The notes: generated by a model from the letters alone, not told the origin. DNA of 64,000 nt from Pseudomonadaceae bacterium (GCA_024743175.1 JANSXA010000001.1:372001-436000), one strand, 5' to 3'; positions 8,342-17,741 are shown, numbered from the stretch's first letter. Translations and numbers: made by a program.

Positions 8342-9043
8342 TCAGCTTAAAAGCCAGCCGCCATCAACATCAACCGTGGTACCGGTTACAAAATCGTTCT
8401 GCACCACAAACATAATGCCCTGAGCAACTTCTTCCGGCGTACCCGGCCGGGGAATAAGATTTTTAGCCGTAGCACCCTGCAGCATGCCTTCACGCGCTTC
8501 GCTGTCAGGTCCAAACATGGGTGTTGCAATGACGCCGGGGGAAACGATATTTATACGCCGTGGTGCCAGCTCAGCAGCTACTGAACGAACAAACTGCTCA
8601 ACGGCGCCACCCACAGAGGCAATCGCGGCCTGTCCGGGTTTTGCGCGCCGCGCGGGTGATCCGCTGACCAGTACGATACTGCCCTGCTCGGTGAGATGTT
8701 GTGTGCCTAGCCGGACACAATTGGTATAGCCCCACAACTTATCAAATGAACCCTGATAACCGTCGAGATCCATCTGCAGAAACGGACCATTAGCCCTTTC
8801 GCCGCCGGTGGCCGCACTGATCAGTACATCAAAGGGGGCTTCTTCAGCAAACAGCTGGGACAGAGCCTCTCGATCACGTACATCACAGGCGCGCATTTCA
8901 ACTCCGGGAATATCACCGGCTTTGCTGGGGTCGCGGCTGATCGCCAGTACCCGGGCACCCGCCTGCTGCATCAGTAATGTTGTCGCCAGCCCGATGCCGG
9001 ATGTACCGCCGAAAATCAGCACCTTTTTGTCTTGCAGTTCCAT
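8342..9043 (-). CDS. Short-chain dehydrogenase-like protein lacking the YxxxK active site
   Basis: A 233-residue Rossmann-fold protein of the SDR superfamily. The cofactor loop GGTSGIG (12-18), the AATG block (77-80), the catalytic-serine region VSGSP and the C-terminal INIVSPGVIATPMF and VDVDGGWLLS are all present. The Tyr-x-x-x-Lys pair that should follow the serine by about 13 residues is missing; the equivalent stretch is QAAIASVGGAVEQF. A divergent SDR group with this gap is known from many genomes, so this may be a subfamily trait and not decay. It converges on the HupE-like gene with a 10-nt gap. Substrate and even reductase activity are uncertain. Confidence 0.85.
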   Translation of the reverse strand: MELQDKKVLIFGGTSGIGLATTLLMQQAGARVLAISRDPSKAGDIPGVEMRACDVRDREALSQLFAEEAPFDVLISAATGGERANGPFLQMDLDGYQGSFDKLWGYTNCVRLGTQHLTEQGSIVLVSGSPARRAKPGQAAIASVGGAVEQFVRSVAAELAPRRINIVSPGVIATPMFGPDSEAREGMLQGATAKNLIPRPGTPEEVAQGIMFVVQNDFVTGTTVDVDGGWLLS

Positions 9044-9114
9044 CTCAACCTCTCCTTAAAATGCTATTTGAGCAGACCTGGGCATAAGTGTCATCCAGAG
9101 CACACCCGGTTACA

Positions 9115-9756
9115 ATGTGCGGCAGAAATTCTGAGCAATTGGGACCAAGGGTGTATCCGGAAAATAGACTTGAAGACGCATTGGGGCGGCTCGGACAGCG
9201 CCGCTCTGTTAAAGCCATGGACATTTGTGAACCCGGCCCCGGACCCGACGATCTGCAGATGATCCTTACCATCGGCGCACGGGTCCCGGATCACGGCAAG
9301 CTGGGCCCCTGGCGCTTCATCTGTTTCCAGGATGACGCGAGAATTGATTTTGGCAACATCCTGGCAGAGCGTTACAAAGACCTGAACCCTGAGGCGAAAC
9401 CTAAGAACATTGTTGCCGAACGCAACCGTCTCACCCGCGCGCCTGTTGTCGTCTGCGTTGTTGCTGATGTCAAACCTCATGCGAAAATACCCGAGTGGGA
9501 ACAACAGCTTTCAGTGGGTGCGGTATGCCAGAATATTCTGGTTGCAGCGTCTCTGGCTGGCTACGCAGCCCAATGGCTGACCGAGTGGTACGCATTTGAT
9601 CCGGTAATCAATGGCGCACTTCAACTGTTGTCATCGGAACGTGTTGCAGGGTTCATTTATCTGGGCTCTGCCGCAGAAAAGCCAGCCGAACGAGTACGAC
9701 CTGAACTGCAGGATCGCCTGACCCACTGGTCGGCGCCGAAAGATACAAACACATAG
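9115..9756 (+). CDS. Nitroreductase family protein (YdjA-like)
   Basis: A flavin-dependent reductase of about 213 residues, most like the small YdjA-type nitroreductases that use FMN and NAD(P)H. Signature segments are the N-terminal RRSVKAM with the paired arginines that grip FMN, ARVPDHGKLGPWRF, the central VGAVCQNILVAASLAGYAAQWLT helix and the late GFIYLGSA strand. The start is not certain: ATG 9115 is used here, with GTG 9088 or GTG 9151 as alternatives; none has a strong ribosome site. It is followed 26 nt later by a thiolase gene in the same direction. The physiological substrate is unknown. Confidence 0.85.
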   Translation: MCGRNSEQLGPRVYPENRLEDALGRLGQRRSVKAMDICEPGPGPDDLQMILTIGARVPDHGKLGPWRFICFQDDARIDFGNILAERYKDLNPEAKPKNIVAERNRLTRAPVVVCVVADVKPHAKIPEWEQQLSVGAVCQNILVAASLAGYAAQWLTEWYAFDPVINGALQLLSSERVAGFIYLGSAAEKPAERVRPELQDRLTHWSAPKDTNT

Positions 9757-9782
9757 CGCACAACCCCAAGAGAGCAAAAATT

Positions 9783-10973
9783 ATGCAGGATATTGTCATT
9801 GTTGATGCCGCCCGATCGCCGGTCGGCAAGAGAAACGGACGCCTTGGCGGAGCCCATCCAACCGACGTGCTGGGTCAGGTCATGATGGGCCTGCTGCAAC
9901 GAAATGGTGTCGACTCGGCACAGGTTGATCAGGTCATCGGAGGCTGTATCAACAAACTTGCAGCACAGGGTATGAACGTGACCCGAACGGCCTGGCTCGC
10001 ACATGGCGGCGCTGTAACAACGCCGTGTATCACCATTGATTCGCAATGTGGTTCATCACAGCAATCCACCACGTTAGCGCACAGTGTGCTCGCTGCCGGT
10101 CATGCAGACGTTGTTCTTGCCTGTGGTGTGGAAAACATGACCCGGCTGCCAATCGGCAGTGACGCGGTTGGCCGTGATCCAAAAAATGGTAAGCCGGTGT
10201 CAAAGAGCTATTTTGAGCACCATGAATTCACCAGTCAGTTTGAGGGCTCTGAACGGCTTGCGGAGAAGTATGGTATCAACCGACAGGACGCTGACGCTTT
10301 TGGTCTGTTGTCCCAGCAACGTGCAAGAGCCGCAATTGATCAAGGGTACTTCAACAGTCAGATCATTCCCGTCAGCGCCCCTGTGATGGATGCCAACTTC
10401 GAAAAAACAGGGGAAATCATAACCGTTACCGAAGATGAAGTCCCACGCGACACCAGTCTTGAGGCGCTTGCAGAACTTAAACCGGTTGCCCGGGACAATG
10501 GTATTCATACCGCCGGAACATCATCACAGATCGCAGATGGTGCCGCTGCGGTGCTGATGATGACAGCCAGCAAAGCTGCTGAACTCGGTTTACAGCCAAT
10601 GGCGGTTGTACGCGCTTCCGCCTTGGTAGGGTGTGATCCGGTGCTGATGCTCGAAGGCCCCATACCAGCAACTGAAAAAGTGCTCAGCACAGCAGGCTTG
10701 ACCATCAATGACATTGATGTGTTTGAAGTGAACGAGGCCTTTGCCTCCGTGGCCCTGTCCTGGGCAAAAACCGTCGGTGCAGACATGGCAAAAGTAAATC
10801 CCAACGGCGGTGCCATCGCTCTGGGTCACCCACTAGGCGCTACAGGCTGTTTCCTGATTGCAAAAGCGGTCCATGAGCTACAACGTACTGACGGCCGCTA
10901 CGGCCTGATTTCCATGTGTTGTGGCGGCGGACTGGGCACAGGTACATTGGTTGAGCGTGCCGGCGCTGCGTAG
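9783..10973 (+). CDS. Acetyl-CoA C-acyltransferase (thiolase)
   Basis: A 396-residue thiolase that cleaves 3-ketoacyl-CoA to acetyl-CoA and a shortened acyl-CoA, or runs in reverse. The acyl-accepting cysteine is Cys89 in DSQCGSSQQ. The His of GHPLGATGC and the second Cys of MCCGGGLGTG complete the active site, and VNEAFASVALSW is the usual thiolase segment between them. The sequence resembles the acetyltransferases found with steroid or branched-chain catabolism more than FadA, but that is an impression. It probably works with the FadB-like and CoA-transferase genes nearby. The ATG at 9783 follows an AAGAGAG site. Confidence 0.92.
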   Translation: MQDIVIVDAARSPVGKRNGRLGGAHPTDVLGQVMMGLLQRNGVDSAQVDQVIGGCINKLAAQGMNVTRTAWLAHGGAVTTPCITIDSQCGSSQQSTTLAHSVLAAGHADVVLACGVENMTRLPIGSDAVGRDPKNGKPVSKSYFEHHEFTSQFEGSERLAEKYGINRQDADAFGLLSQQRARAAIDQGYFNSQIIPVSAPVMDANFEKTGEIITVTEDEVPRDTSLEALAELKPVARDNGIHTAGTSSQIADGAAAVLMMTASKAAELGLQPMAVVRASALVGCDPVLMLEGPIPATEKVLSTAGLTINDIDVFEVNEAFASVALSWAKTVGADMAKVNPNGGAIALGHPLGATGCFLIAKAVHELQRTDGRYGLISMCCGGGLGTGTLVERAGAA

Positions 10974-10996
10974 GTCCTCAACAGCAACACCCGTGA

Positions 10997-11025
10997 GGCA
11001 GTTGCGTGGATAAAACTCAACTGCC
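10997..11025 (+). terminator. Possible terminator hairpin after the thiolase gene
   Basis: 8-bp inverted repeat GGCAGTTG/CAACTGCC with a 13-nt loop, 20 nt after the thiolase stop. The following CTTCCTGCTT is only weakly T-rich, so termination is not certain. Confidence 0.4.
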
Positions 11026-11104
11026 CTTCCTGCTTCGGCGTTTTGCTCAATGTCAGCTAGACTCAGAGCGATAACTTTTTTCTCGACATTGAGCACATAA
11101 CAGC

Positions 11105-12775
11105 ATGTCTTTGCATCTGCCTGAACATACTCCGAACCCTGACTATCTGTCTGTCCTCGCGGCTCTCAACAAGATGCCCGACAAAGCAGCAAAACACCTG
11201 AAAAGTGCGTTTGCGCTGTTAACAGAAAGAACCGCAACCACGCTGGAAGCCTCACGCGCCAACGTCTGGTTATTTACCGACAGCAGCCGCACGACGTTGC
11301 GTTGTATCGACATGTACAACTTCGCTACGAATCTGCATAGCTCTGAAGGTGAACTGCATATTGATCAAGCACCCGGATACATCAATGCGCTGAAACACGA
11401 GCGTGTGATTCGTGCAGATGATGCTGCAACAGATCCTCGAACGGCCGAGTTTCACGAAGAATATCTATCGACCCACAACATTAAATCAATGCTGGATGCA
11501 CCTATCCGTCAGGATGGCGAAGTTGTGGGGGTAATCTGTGTAGAACAGATTGGCAGCAATAGACAGTGGGACGATGCTGAGGCTAATTTTGTTGCAACGA
11601 TGTCTGATTTCGCCACCATGGCCCTGCTCAGCCATGCAAAAGATCTCGCTGAAACCGCATTGATCCAATCGCAGAAAATGGAGTCTCTCGGACGGCTGGC
11701 CGGTGGTATAGCGCACGACTTCAATAATATATTGATGGTGCTCTCAGGCGCGGTAGACACGCTGCAGATCAGCGGAGGCGATGCAGAACTGCGCCAGCGA
11801 ATGCTTGCGCTGATGGCAGATGCCTGTGAACGGGCGCAGAAGCTTACACGCAATCTGCTGGCATTCGGAGGCAAACAGAACCTTGATACAGAACAGATCA
11901 GTACACACAAACTACTGCACGCAATTGAAGGATTGACAAAAAGCATTATCCGTGAGGATATTCAGGTTCACTTCGTTGTCGGTCATACACCATTCTGGTT
12001 TGAAGGCGACCAGACCAAACTGGAACAGGTTGTCCTTAATCTGATGATCAATGCAATGGATGCCATGCCAGATGGCGGGGAACTGACAATCGAAGCTCTA
12101 CCACCTGACCACAATGGACTTGTTGGACTGGCTGTTGTTGATACGGGCAAAGGTATAGCCCAAGACTGCGTCGATAGAATTTTTGAACCCTTTTTCAGTA
12201 CAAAAGGTGAACTGGGCACAGGCCTCGGCTTATCAATTTCCAGTGGTATCGTGCAACAACACAACGGCACGCTCGAGTGCGTCAGCACATCGCAGGACGG
12301 CACCCGTTTTGAAATCAGAGTGCCGCGCATTTCTCAGCGTCAGGTGACAGACAAAAATAGAAGAACAGAATCAGGCAGTGAAGACAATCGAGCGCGTTTG
12401 CGTATCCTTCTGGTGGAGGATGAAGAAAGTGTTCGTGATATTGTCAGCCAGATGTTATCTGCCATCGGTTACGATGTGCAGGTGGCGCGTAGCGCGGGAC
12501 ATGGTTTATCTTTGCTGGGGCAAGGCGACATTGATCTGCTGGTATCTGATGTCATTATGCCTGACATGCGTGGCCCCGATCTGTACCAGAGCGCCCTGAT
12601 CAAACAACCCGACCTCAAAGCGCTTTTTGTCTCCGGCTACAGTGAGGATCTGACCACTGAATTGACCGCAAACAGCGACAACGTAGGCTATTTGAGTAAA
12701 CCATTTACCTTGGCTCAACTGCGCTCCGCGCTGGGAAAACTTTCGCAGAATCAGAACAACGCATCGTCTTTATAG
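11105..12775 (+). CDS. Hybrid sensor histidine kinase with GAF and receiver domains
   Basis: A 556-residue soluble two-component protein. A GAF-type sensory domain covers about residues 20-180 (SRANVWLFT; MLDAPIRQDGEVVGVICVEQ). The phosphoacceptor helix has His204 in GGIAHDFNNIL. The ATPase domain follows, with NLMINAMDAMPDGG, DTGKGI and GTGLGLSIS. A C-terminal receiver domain starts near 430 (ILLVEDEESV) with phosphoacceptor Asp482 in SDVIMPD and Lys in LSKPF. No transmembrane segment is visible, so it senses a cytoplasmic signal. There is no regulator gene next to it, so its partner is encoded elsewhere, probably through a phosphotransfer protein. It converges on the membrane-anchor gene with a 3-nt gap. 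Confidence 0.92.
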   Translation: MSLHLPEHTPNPDYLSVLAALNKMPDKAAKHLKSAFALLTERTATTLEASRANVWLFTDSSRTTLRCIDMYNFATNLHSSEGELHIDQAPGYINALKHERVIRADDAATDPRTAEFHEEYLSTHNIKSMLDAPIRQDGEVVGVICVEQIGSNRQWDDAEANFVATMSDFATMALLSHAKDLAETALIQSQKMESLGRLAGGIAHDFNNILMVLSGAVDTLQISGGDAELRQRMLALMADACERAQKLTRNLLAFGGKQNLDTEQISTHKLLHAIEGLTKSIIREDIQVHFVVGHTPFWFEGDQTKLEQVVLNLMINAMDAMPDGGELTIEALPPDHNGLVGLAVVDTGKGIAQDCVDRIFEPFFSTKGELGTGLGLSISSGIVQQHNGTLECVSTSQDGTRFEIRVPRISQRQVTDKNRRTESGSEDNRARLRILLVEDEESVRDIVSQMLSAIGYDVQVARSAGHGLSLLGQGDIDLLVSDVIMPDMRGPDLYQSALIKQPDLKALFVSGYSEDLTTELTANSDNVGYLSKPFTLAQLRSALGKLSQNQNNASSL

Positions 12776-12778
12776 TCG

Positions 12779-13330
12779 CTAGTCTACGCTGAAGTCGCGT
12801 TTGAACTCACCACTGGGGCTGTAAGTTGTGGATTCGGTAAAGAACCCGGTGGTTTTCAATTTAACTGTCACTTCCTCAGCGCCGCGATTTTCCCAGAACC
12901 AGCCATGCACACCAGGGTACGGGGCGACATAAGTACCTCGCTGACTGTCATCCCGGCCTATTGAAAAGCTCACTGAATCTTCAGGCAGCGTGCCCTCTTC
13001 TTCGCTGTGAAAATCAAACACAAGTTCACCCTCCGCCTGCCACTCGAACATCAAAGCCTGTCCTTCACCTAAGGTGTATTTGTATTCAATCGACTCAAAC
13101 GGGGCTAATGGGAATTCCACATAATCTGAAACAAAACTCTGTTCTTCCGCGGACAGCGCGCTGACCTGATATCCGGCCATGCCGGTAAGACCCATCTTGG
13201 CGCCAAGGCCGGTCGCATCAATGTTGTATTCGGCAGGCAGAACAAACAAAACAAGAACAACAACTGCAAGCACGATACTCAGCAGCACTGTTGTGATCAG
13301 CTGCCTGGGTTGAACATCCGCAGAGGACAT
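12779..13330 (-). CDS. Transmembrane anchor protein of unknown function
   Basis: A 183-residue protein with a short cytoplasmic start, one membrane helix at about residues 12-31 and a periplasmic domain of about 150 residues. Segments such as LPAEYNIDATGLG, FEWQAEGELVFDFH and APYPGVHGWFWENRG match a family commonly annotated transmembrane anchor protein, a beta-rich domain often seen with metal or redox genes. No catalytic residues are evident. Its ATG directly abuts the stop of the upstream cytochrome lipoprotein gene, so both are made from one transcript and may act together in the periplasm. Function unknown. Confidence 0.7.
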   Translation of the reverse strand: MSSADVQPRQLITTVLLSIVLAVVVLVLFVLPAEYNIDATGLGAKMGLTGMAGYQVSALSAEEQSFVSDYVEFPLAPFESIEYKYTLGEGQALMFEWQAEGELVFDFHSEEEGTLPEDSVSFSIGRDDSQRGTYVAPYPGVHGWFWENRGAEEVTVKLKTTGFFTESTTYSPSGEFKRDFSVD

Positions 13331-13825
13331 CTATCCGCCTTCCTGAGTCTGCACAATGTAACGGTTATGGCAGGCCAGACAGACGCTGTATAACTGCGCA
13401 CCCGCCTGAAACAAAGCGTCAGCATCTTTTGCCTGGGCAGCCTCCCGGGCTTTGATACCAGCAGTGATCAGACCCCGGGAGTACTCCATCCAATCGCTGT
13501 CAACGGCATAGCCCGGTATCATCAAGAGATTGCCAGATTCTGCAACAACAGTTGCTGCATTGCGCACGTTATCCCAACCCTCCTGAGTAGTTGGCTGCAA
13601 ATCAACCTCGCCGTCTTCAGTGACAATATAGCCAGCCGAATCCCAGAGCACATCCGCCTGCGGTTCCAGGTACCAGTTCATAAACTCCAGTACTGTGCCG
13701 GTAGGTGCAAATGCGGCGGCCTCGGTTTCCTCTGACTGACTGCAACTCGCGAGACCACAAAGCGGGATCAGAAGCGCGCAGCAGATTCGAAAAGATAAGC
13801 GGGATTGTAGTGGCATCGATTTCAT
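13331..13825 (-). CDS. Periplasmic cytochrome c lipoprotein
   Basis: A 164-residue lipoprotein. The signal peptide ends in a lipobox-like GLASC, so the mature protein would be tethered through that cysteine. A single haem-binding motif CLACH is close to the C-terminus (about 153-157), the position typical of class II cytochromes. The middle is acidic and helical with no other motif. I start it at ATG 13825; a TTG 15 nt upstream and an ATG 9 nt downstream are alternatives. It abuts the membrane-anchor gene, suggesting that the two form a small periplasmic electron-transfer pair. Its redox partner is unknown. Confidence 0.75.
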   Translation of the reverse strand: MKSMPLQSRLSFRICCALLIPLCGLASCSQSEETEAAAFAPTGTVLEFMNWYLEPQADVLWDSAGYIVTEDGEVDLQPTTQEGWDNVRNAATVVAESGNLLMIPGYAVDSDWMEYSRGLITAGIKAREAAQAKDADALFQAGAQLYSVCLACHNRYIVQTQEGG

Positions 13826-13919
13826 TTGATTACTCTGCAACAGTGGTCTTGAAAAGCTTTGATAATAACACGCTCAGCACCTCGGACCTGCGCCATGCAC
13901 AAATGTGGGCAGGATTGAT

Positions 13920-15374
13920 TCAGGCGGTGAATCCCAACCAGGTTTTAAAAATTGCAGCCACTCTTGGTGTAAATCGTGAACGATTGTAAGCGTCTGCCAG
14001 TCTTTTCAGATACTCAGATCGTGTTGGATACGAAAACAGTGCCTTGCCTGCTGCACTGAGGCCCAGACCGTTGCTCATCAGCAGACAGATCGGCGCGATC
14101 TGTTCGCCGGCATCATGGCCGACCAGGGTTGCACCGAGAATCCTGTCTGAACCTTTTTCGGTATAAACCTGCGCAAAGCCGGAACCTTCAATTTCAGCAC
14201 GACCGCGATCAAGCTCGGCGAAATCAAATTCGTAGCTGTCATATTCTATTTTTGCTGCTTTGAGTTGCTCAGAATTCTGCCCAACCGACGCAACTTCAGG
14301 TTTTGTATACGTACAGTGTGGTACAACAAGCTTGTCTACCGAGGCTGTCGGTGCAAACAGCGTATTCTGTACAATGGCCCTGGCCTGGGCGTCAGCATGA
14401 TGGGTGAACTGCAGGGCGGACGTGCAATCCCCAGCGGCATAAACTTTTTTGTTTGAAGTGCGAAGTTTGCTGTCTGTAACAATCAGCCCACGGTCGCTCA
14501 TCTCAATGCCCGCTGATTGCAGATTCAGAGTTTCGGTATTTGGTGTACGTCCCAGAGCGACCAGAACATGGGATGTCAGCACCTGCTCCCCTGCCACGCT
14601 GACGCAGTGGCCAGCCTCTCCATCAGTGCGCGCCTCAATTGCTTCAACCCCAGCACCGAGGTGCAGGATGACACCTGCACTGCTTAGCGCTTGGCTGACG
14701 GCTTCACTGGCTGCTGCCACCTCCAGCGGTAATACCCGGGGAGCCATTTCAAAGAGATGCACCTCGACACCTAAGCGGGCAAAAACCAGTGCCAGTTCAC
14801 AGCCAATGGCGCCAGCGCCGAGAATCGCCATAGATTCCGGCTTCTGCGTTAAATCAAAAACTGTTTCGTTGGTCAGTGGATTACTTTCACGGAGTCCAGG
14901 AATAGGTGGAATTGCAGCTCGCGCACCCGTACATATCGCAATGCGACGCGCAGGTAATGGATTACCGTTTACACAGATTTCACCAGCACTGTTAAAACTT
15001 GCATCCCCAAGGTATACATCAACCCCAGCCTCACTATAGCGCGCCACAGAATCGTGCGGTGCGATACCGGCGCGTACTTCACGCAACCAGGCAAACGCCT
15101 CGCTGAAATCAGGATTCTTATGGTACCCGGTATATTCAAGCAGCGCTTTGCTGGGCACACACCCCACATTCAAACAGTCTCCACCCATACGGTGTCGTTC
15201 CACCAGAGCAACTTTTGCACCCAGTCCGGCTGCGCCAATTGCGGATATCAGCCCAGCTGGACCGGCACCAACAACCACCAGGTGGTAACGCCCCTGAGGT
15301 GTGGGATTGGCGTAATCCTGAGGGCTCAGCAACGCCTGAGTTGTTTCATCAAACACCTGACCGGAATAGCTCAT
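13920..15374 (-). CDS. FAD-dependent pyridine nucleotide-disulfide oxidoreductase, mercuric-reductase-like
   Basis: A 484-residue flavoprotein of the class I disulfide reductase family. The FAD-binding GAGPAG is at 36-41, the redox pair Cys67/Cys72 lies in CLNVGC, the NAD(P) site GAGAIGCELA is near 190 and the second FAD contact AAGDC near 330. The usual HPT before the final acidic residue reads YPTRSE, as in MerA-like members, so it is not a standard glutathione or lipoamide reductase. The paired C-terminal cysteines of MerA are absent, so mercury reduction is unlikely. It overlaps the TVP38 gene by 4 nt, a pairing seen in many bacteria. It is the last gene of the seven-gene operon. Confidence 0.88.
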   Translation of the reverse strand: MSYSGQVFDETTQALLSPQDYANPTPQGRYHLVVVGAGPAGLISAIGAAGLGAKVALVERHRMGGDCLNVGCVPSKALLEYTGYHKNPDFSEAFAWLREVRAGIAPHDSVARYSEAGVDVYLGDASFNSAGEICVNGNPLPARRIAICTGARAAIPPIPGLRESNPLTNETVFDLTQKPESMAILGAGAIGCELALVFARLGVEVHLFEMAPRVLPLEVAAASEAVSQALSSAGVILHLGAGVEAIEARTDGEAGHCVSVAGEQVLTSHVLVALGRTPNTETLNLQSAGIEMSDRGLIVTDSKLRTSNKKVYAAGDCTSALQFTHHADAQARAIVQNTLFAPTASVDKLVVPHCTYTKPEVASVGQNSEQLKAAKIEYDSYEFDFAELDRGRAEIEGSGFAQVYTEKGSDRILGATLVGHDAGEQIAPICLLMSNGLGLSAAGKALFSYPTRSEYLKRLADAYNRSRFTPRVAAIFKTWLGFTA

Positions 15375-16069
15375 TTTGTTTCTCCAGCTGCGGTATCTAA
15401 CTTGTTACTCAACGCATTTGTAGCGATACGCGAAATGACGATGGTCAGGATCAGGGTAGCGATGAGGCCAACATACAGAGGCCAGTTACCTACCGGTGAC
15501 TCACCCAGATCGCCAGCCAGAAGCGCCGTCAGATCAGAGGCAATGGACCCAAGATAAACATACAGGACCGTGCCCGGCATCATGCCGATCCAGGAAACCG
15601 CAACAAACGTCCAGAACTTCACCGCGGTCAAGCCCAGTGCATAGTTCAGTAAATTGAAGGGAAATACCGGTGATAGCCGCGTTAAAAAAACGATCAACGC
15701 ACCGCGTTCGGAAATGGCGGTATCCAGAGCGGCAAATCGCGGCAAGCTGCTCAGCCTGGCAGACACCCACTCGCGTGCGAAGAAACGCCCGATCAGGAAA
15801 GCTAAACTGGCACCCACTACACTGGAAAACGAGACAATCACAAAGCCATAGCCCAGTCCAAAAAGGAAGCCGGCACCCAGTGTCAACAAACTACCGGGCA
15901 GCAGCAATACAGTTGAGGCTATATAAAGAACAATAAAAACTGCCCAGGATATGGTGCGGTTCTCATCTATCCACGCGAAAGCCGCCTCAGCCCACTCTGC
16001 AACCGGCAGTATGAGTGCACTGACAAACAAAACGACGATGACAATTCCAAACAATAGAGGCTTCTGCAT
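15371..16069 (-). CDS. TVP38/TMEM64 family membrane protein
   Basis: A 232-residue inner-membrane protein with about six hydrophobic segments. The VTT/DedA-superfamily core is visible as LLPGSLLTLGAGFLFG near residue 57, GASLAFLIGRFFAR near 85, and FLTRLSPVFPFNLLNYALGLT near 127, which resembles the re-entrant loop with conserved Pro and Asn. Members are proposed lipid scramblases or transporters. It is sandwiched between an acyl-CoA synthetase gene (1-nt overlap) and the flavin disulfide reductase (4-nt overlap), so the three are translationally coupled. The link to the reductase is recurrent but unexplained. Confidence 0.88.
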   Translation of the reverse strand: MQKPLLFGIVIVVLFVSALILPVAEWAEAAFAWIDENRTISWAVFIVLYIASTVLLLPGSLLTLGAGFLFGLGYGFVIVSFSSVVGASLAFLIGRFFAREWVSARLSSLPRFAALDTAISERGALIVFLTRLSPVFPFNLLNYALGLTAVKFWTFVAVSWIGMMPGTVLYVYLGSIASDLTALLAGDLGESPVGNWPLYVGLIATLILTIVISRIATNALSNKLDTAAGETK

Positions 16070-17721
16070 TACAGTTGTTCTGCCAGTTCCCGTAAGGCGA
16101 ATTTCTGCACCTTGCCGGTTGAAGTTTTAGGTAAATCGGTAAACACCACATTTTTAGGCACCTTGAACCGCGCAAGATGCGAACGACAGTATTCGATCAC
16201 GTCCTGCTCGGTCAGTTCCTCCCCGGCACGCAGGGTTACAAAGGCGCAGGGTGTCTCTCCCCACTTTTCACTGTTCTTCGCCACGACCGCCGCTTCCATT
16301 ATGCTGGGGTGCTTGAACAGCAGATCTTCGATTTCGATACTGGAAATATTTTCACCACCCGAAATAATGATGTCTTTGGAGCGATCTTTTATCTGGATGT
16401 AGCCATCCTCATGCCATACCGCAAGGTCGCCGGAATGAAACCAGCCCCCGCTGAACGCCTCAACCGTGGCGGCTGGATTCTTCAGATAGCCTTTCATGAC
16501 ATTGTTGCCCCGCATCATGATTTCACCTATGGCCAGACCGTCTCTGGGCACCGGCTCCAGGGTCTCGGGATCAGCAACCATAAGACCTTCAAGCATTTGT
16601 CCTCCCACACCCTGGCGGGCTTTCAGAGTTGCCTGTTCAGCTGATTCCAGCTCACCCCAGAGATCGTCGCGCCAGGCACACAGAGTGACCGGGCCGTAGG
16701 TTTCGGTTAAGCCATAAACGTGGGTGACATCAACACCCATATTCTGCATTCCCTCAATGATTGCCGCCGGTGGCGCAGCGCCAGCGGTCATCACTTTGAC
16801 CTCGTGTTGAATCATCTGTTGCAGCTGTTTATCTGCATTCAGCAATGTATTCAGTACTACCGGGGCACCACAGAAGTGTGTCACTTTGTGCGCAGCGATG
16901 CTCTGATAAACCAGCTCTTCACGCACCTGTCGAATGCAAACACTGGTACCCGCGTTAACTGCAAGCGTCCACGGAAAACACCAGCCGTTACAATGAAACA
17001 TGGGTAGTGTCCAGAGATATACAGGATGCTCACCCATATGCCAGGTCAGCGCGTTAGATACTGCATTGAGGTAGGCGCCACGATGATGGTAGACAACCCC
17101 TTTGGGGTTACCAGTGGTACCTGATGTGTAGTTCAGCGCGATAGCCTGCCATTCGTCCTGGGGCAGGTACTCGCCAGCATCCACCGGCACTTCTGCATAC
17201 TCTTGAAGCAGCTGTGCACCTTCTGCAACAAGAGCGTCATAGTCCATCTCACCTAACAGCTTTCCTTCGCTACAGGTGTTGTCATCAATATGAATGACTT
17301 GCGGGGTGACGTCTGCAACAGTCAGCGCCTGCTCGGCCACTAGACCAAATTCTTTGTCTACCAGGAAAACTTTTGCTTCGCCGTGCGAGAGGATAAAGCC
17401 AACCGTATTCGCATCCAGGCGCATGTTAATCGCATTGAGGACTGCACCGGCCATGGGCACAGCAAAGTGCGCCTCGAACATTTCGGGTAAATTTGCACTT
17501 AATATTGCAACGGTATCGCCCTGGACAATTCCACGGGCCTGCAGCGCGTGAGCCACACAAACGCTGCGTTGCCAGACTTCGAGCCAGGTTAAGCGTCGCT
17601 CGCCGTAGATGACCGCGGTTTTCTCCGGATAGATCGCCGCGGCCCGACGAAGAAACGATATCGGTGAAAGTGCCGTAAAGTTAGCCTGTGTTCTGTCCAG
17701 GTCGGTATCAAATATTCCCAC
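16069..17721 (-). CDS. AMP-forming acyl-CoA synthetase
   Basis: A 550-residue ligase that activates a carboxylic acid as acyl-AMP and then forms acyl-CoA. The P-loop is NYTSGTTGNPKGV near 195. The adenylate-binding GLTETYGP lies near 340, and GWFHSGDLAVWHEDGYIQIKDR near 420 with SGGENIS just after is the hinge. The catalytic Lys is in KTSTGKVQK near the C-terminus. Resemblance to the broad medium-chain and methylmercaptopropionate ligase group is clear, but the substrate is not defined. Translation starts at GTG 17721. Its operon with a thioesterase, a hydratase and two solute transporters suggests uptake and CoA-dependent breakdown of a small organic acid or amino-acid derivative. Confidence 0.9.
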   Translation of the reverse strand: MGIFDTDLDRTQANFTALSPISFLRRAAAIYPEKTAVIYGERRLTWLEVWQRSVCVAHALQARGIVQGDTVAILSANLPEMFEAHFAVPMAGAVLNAINMRLDANTVGFILSHGEAKVFLVDKEFGLVAEQALTVADVTPQVIHIDDNTCSEGKLLGEMDYDALVAEGAQLLQEYAEVPVDAGEYLPQDEWQAIALNYTSGTTGNPKGVVYHHRGAYLNAVSNALTWHMGEHPVYLWTLPMFHCNGWCFPWTLAVNAGTSVCIRQVREELVYQSIAAHKVTHFCGAPVVLNTLLNADKQLQQMIQHEVKVMTAGAAPPAAIIEGMQNMGVDVTHVYGLTETYGPVTLCAWRDDLWGELESAEQATLKARQGVGGQMLEGLMVADPETLEPVPRDGLAIGEIMMRGNNVMKGYLKNPAATVEAFSGGWFHSGDLAVWHEDGYIQIKDRSKDIIISGGENISSIEIEDLLFKHPSIMEAAVVAKNSEKWGETPCAFVTLRAGEELTEQDVIEYCRSHLARFKVPKNVVFTDLPKTSTGKVQKFALRELAEQL

Positions 17722-17741
17722 AACAGTTCTCTTGTTAAACG

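Noticed and set aside
13920-15374. Mercuric reductase and mercury resistance locus
   Set aside because: No merR, merT or merP genes and no C-terminal cysteine pair; the TVP38 neighbour points to the common housekeeping subfamily.
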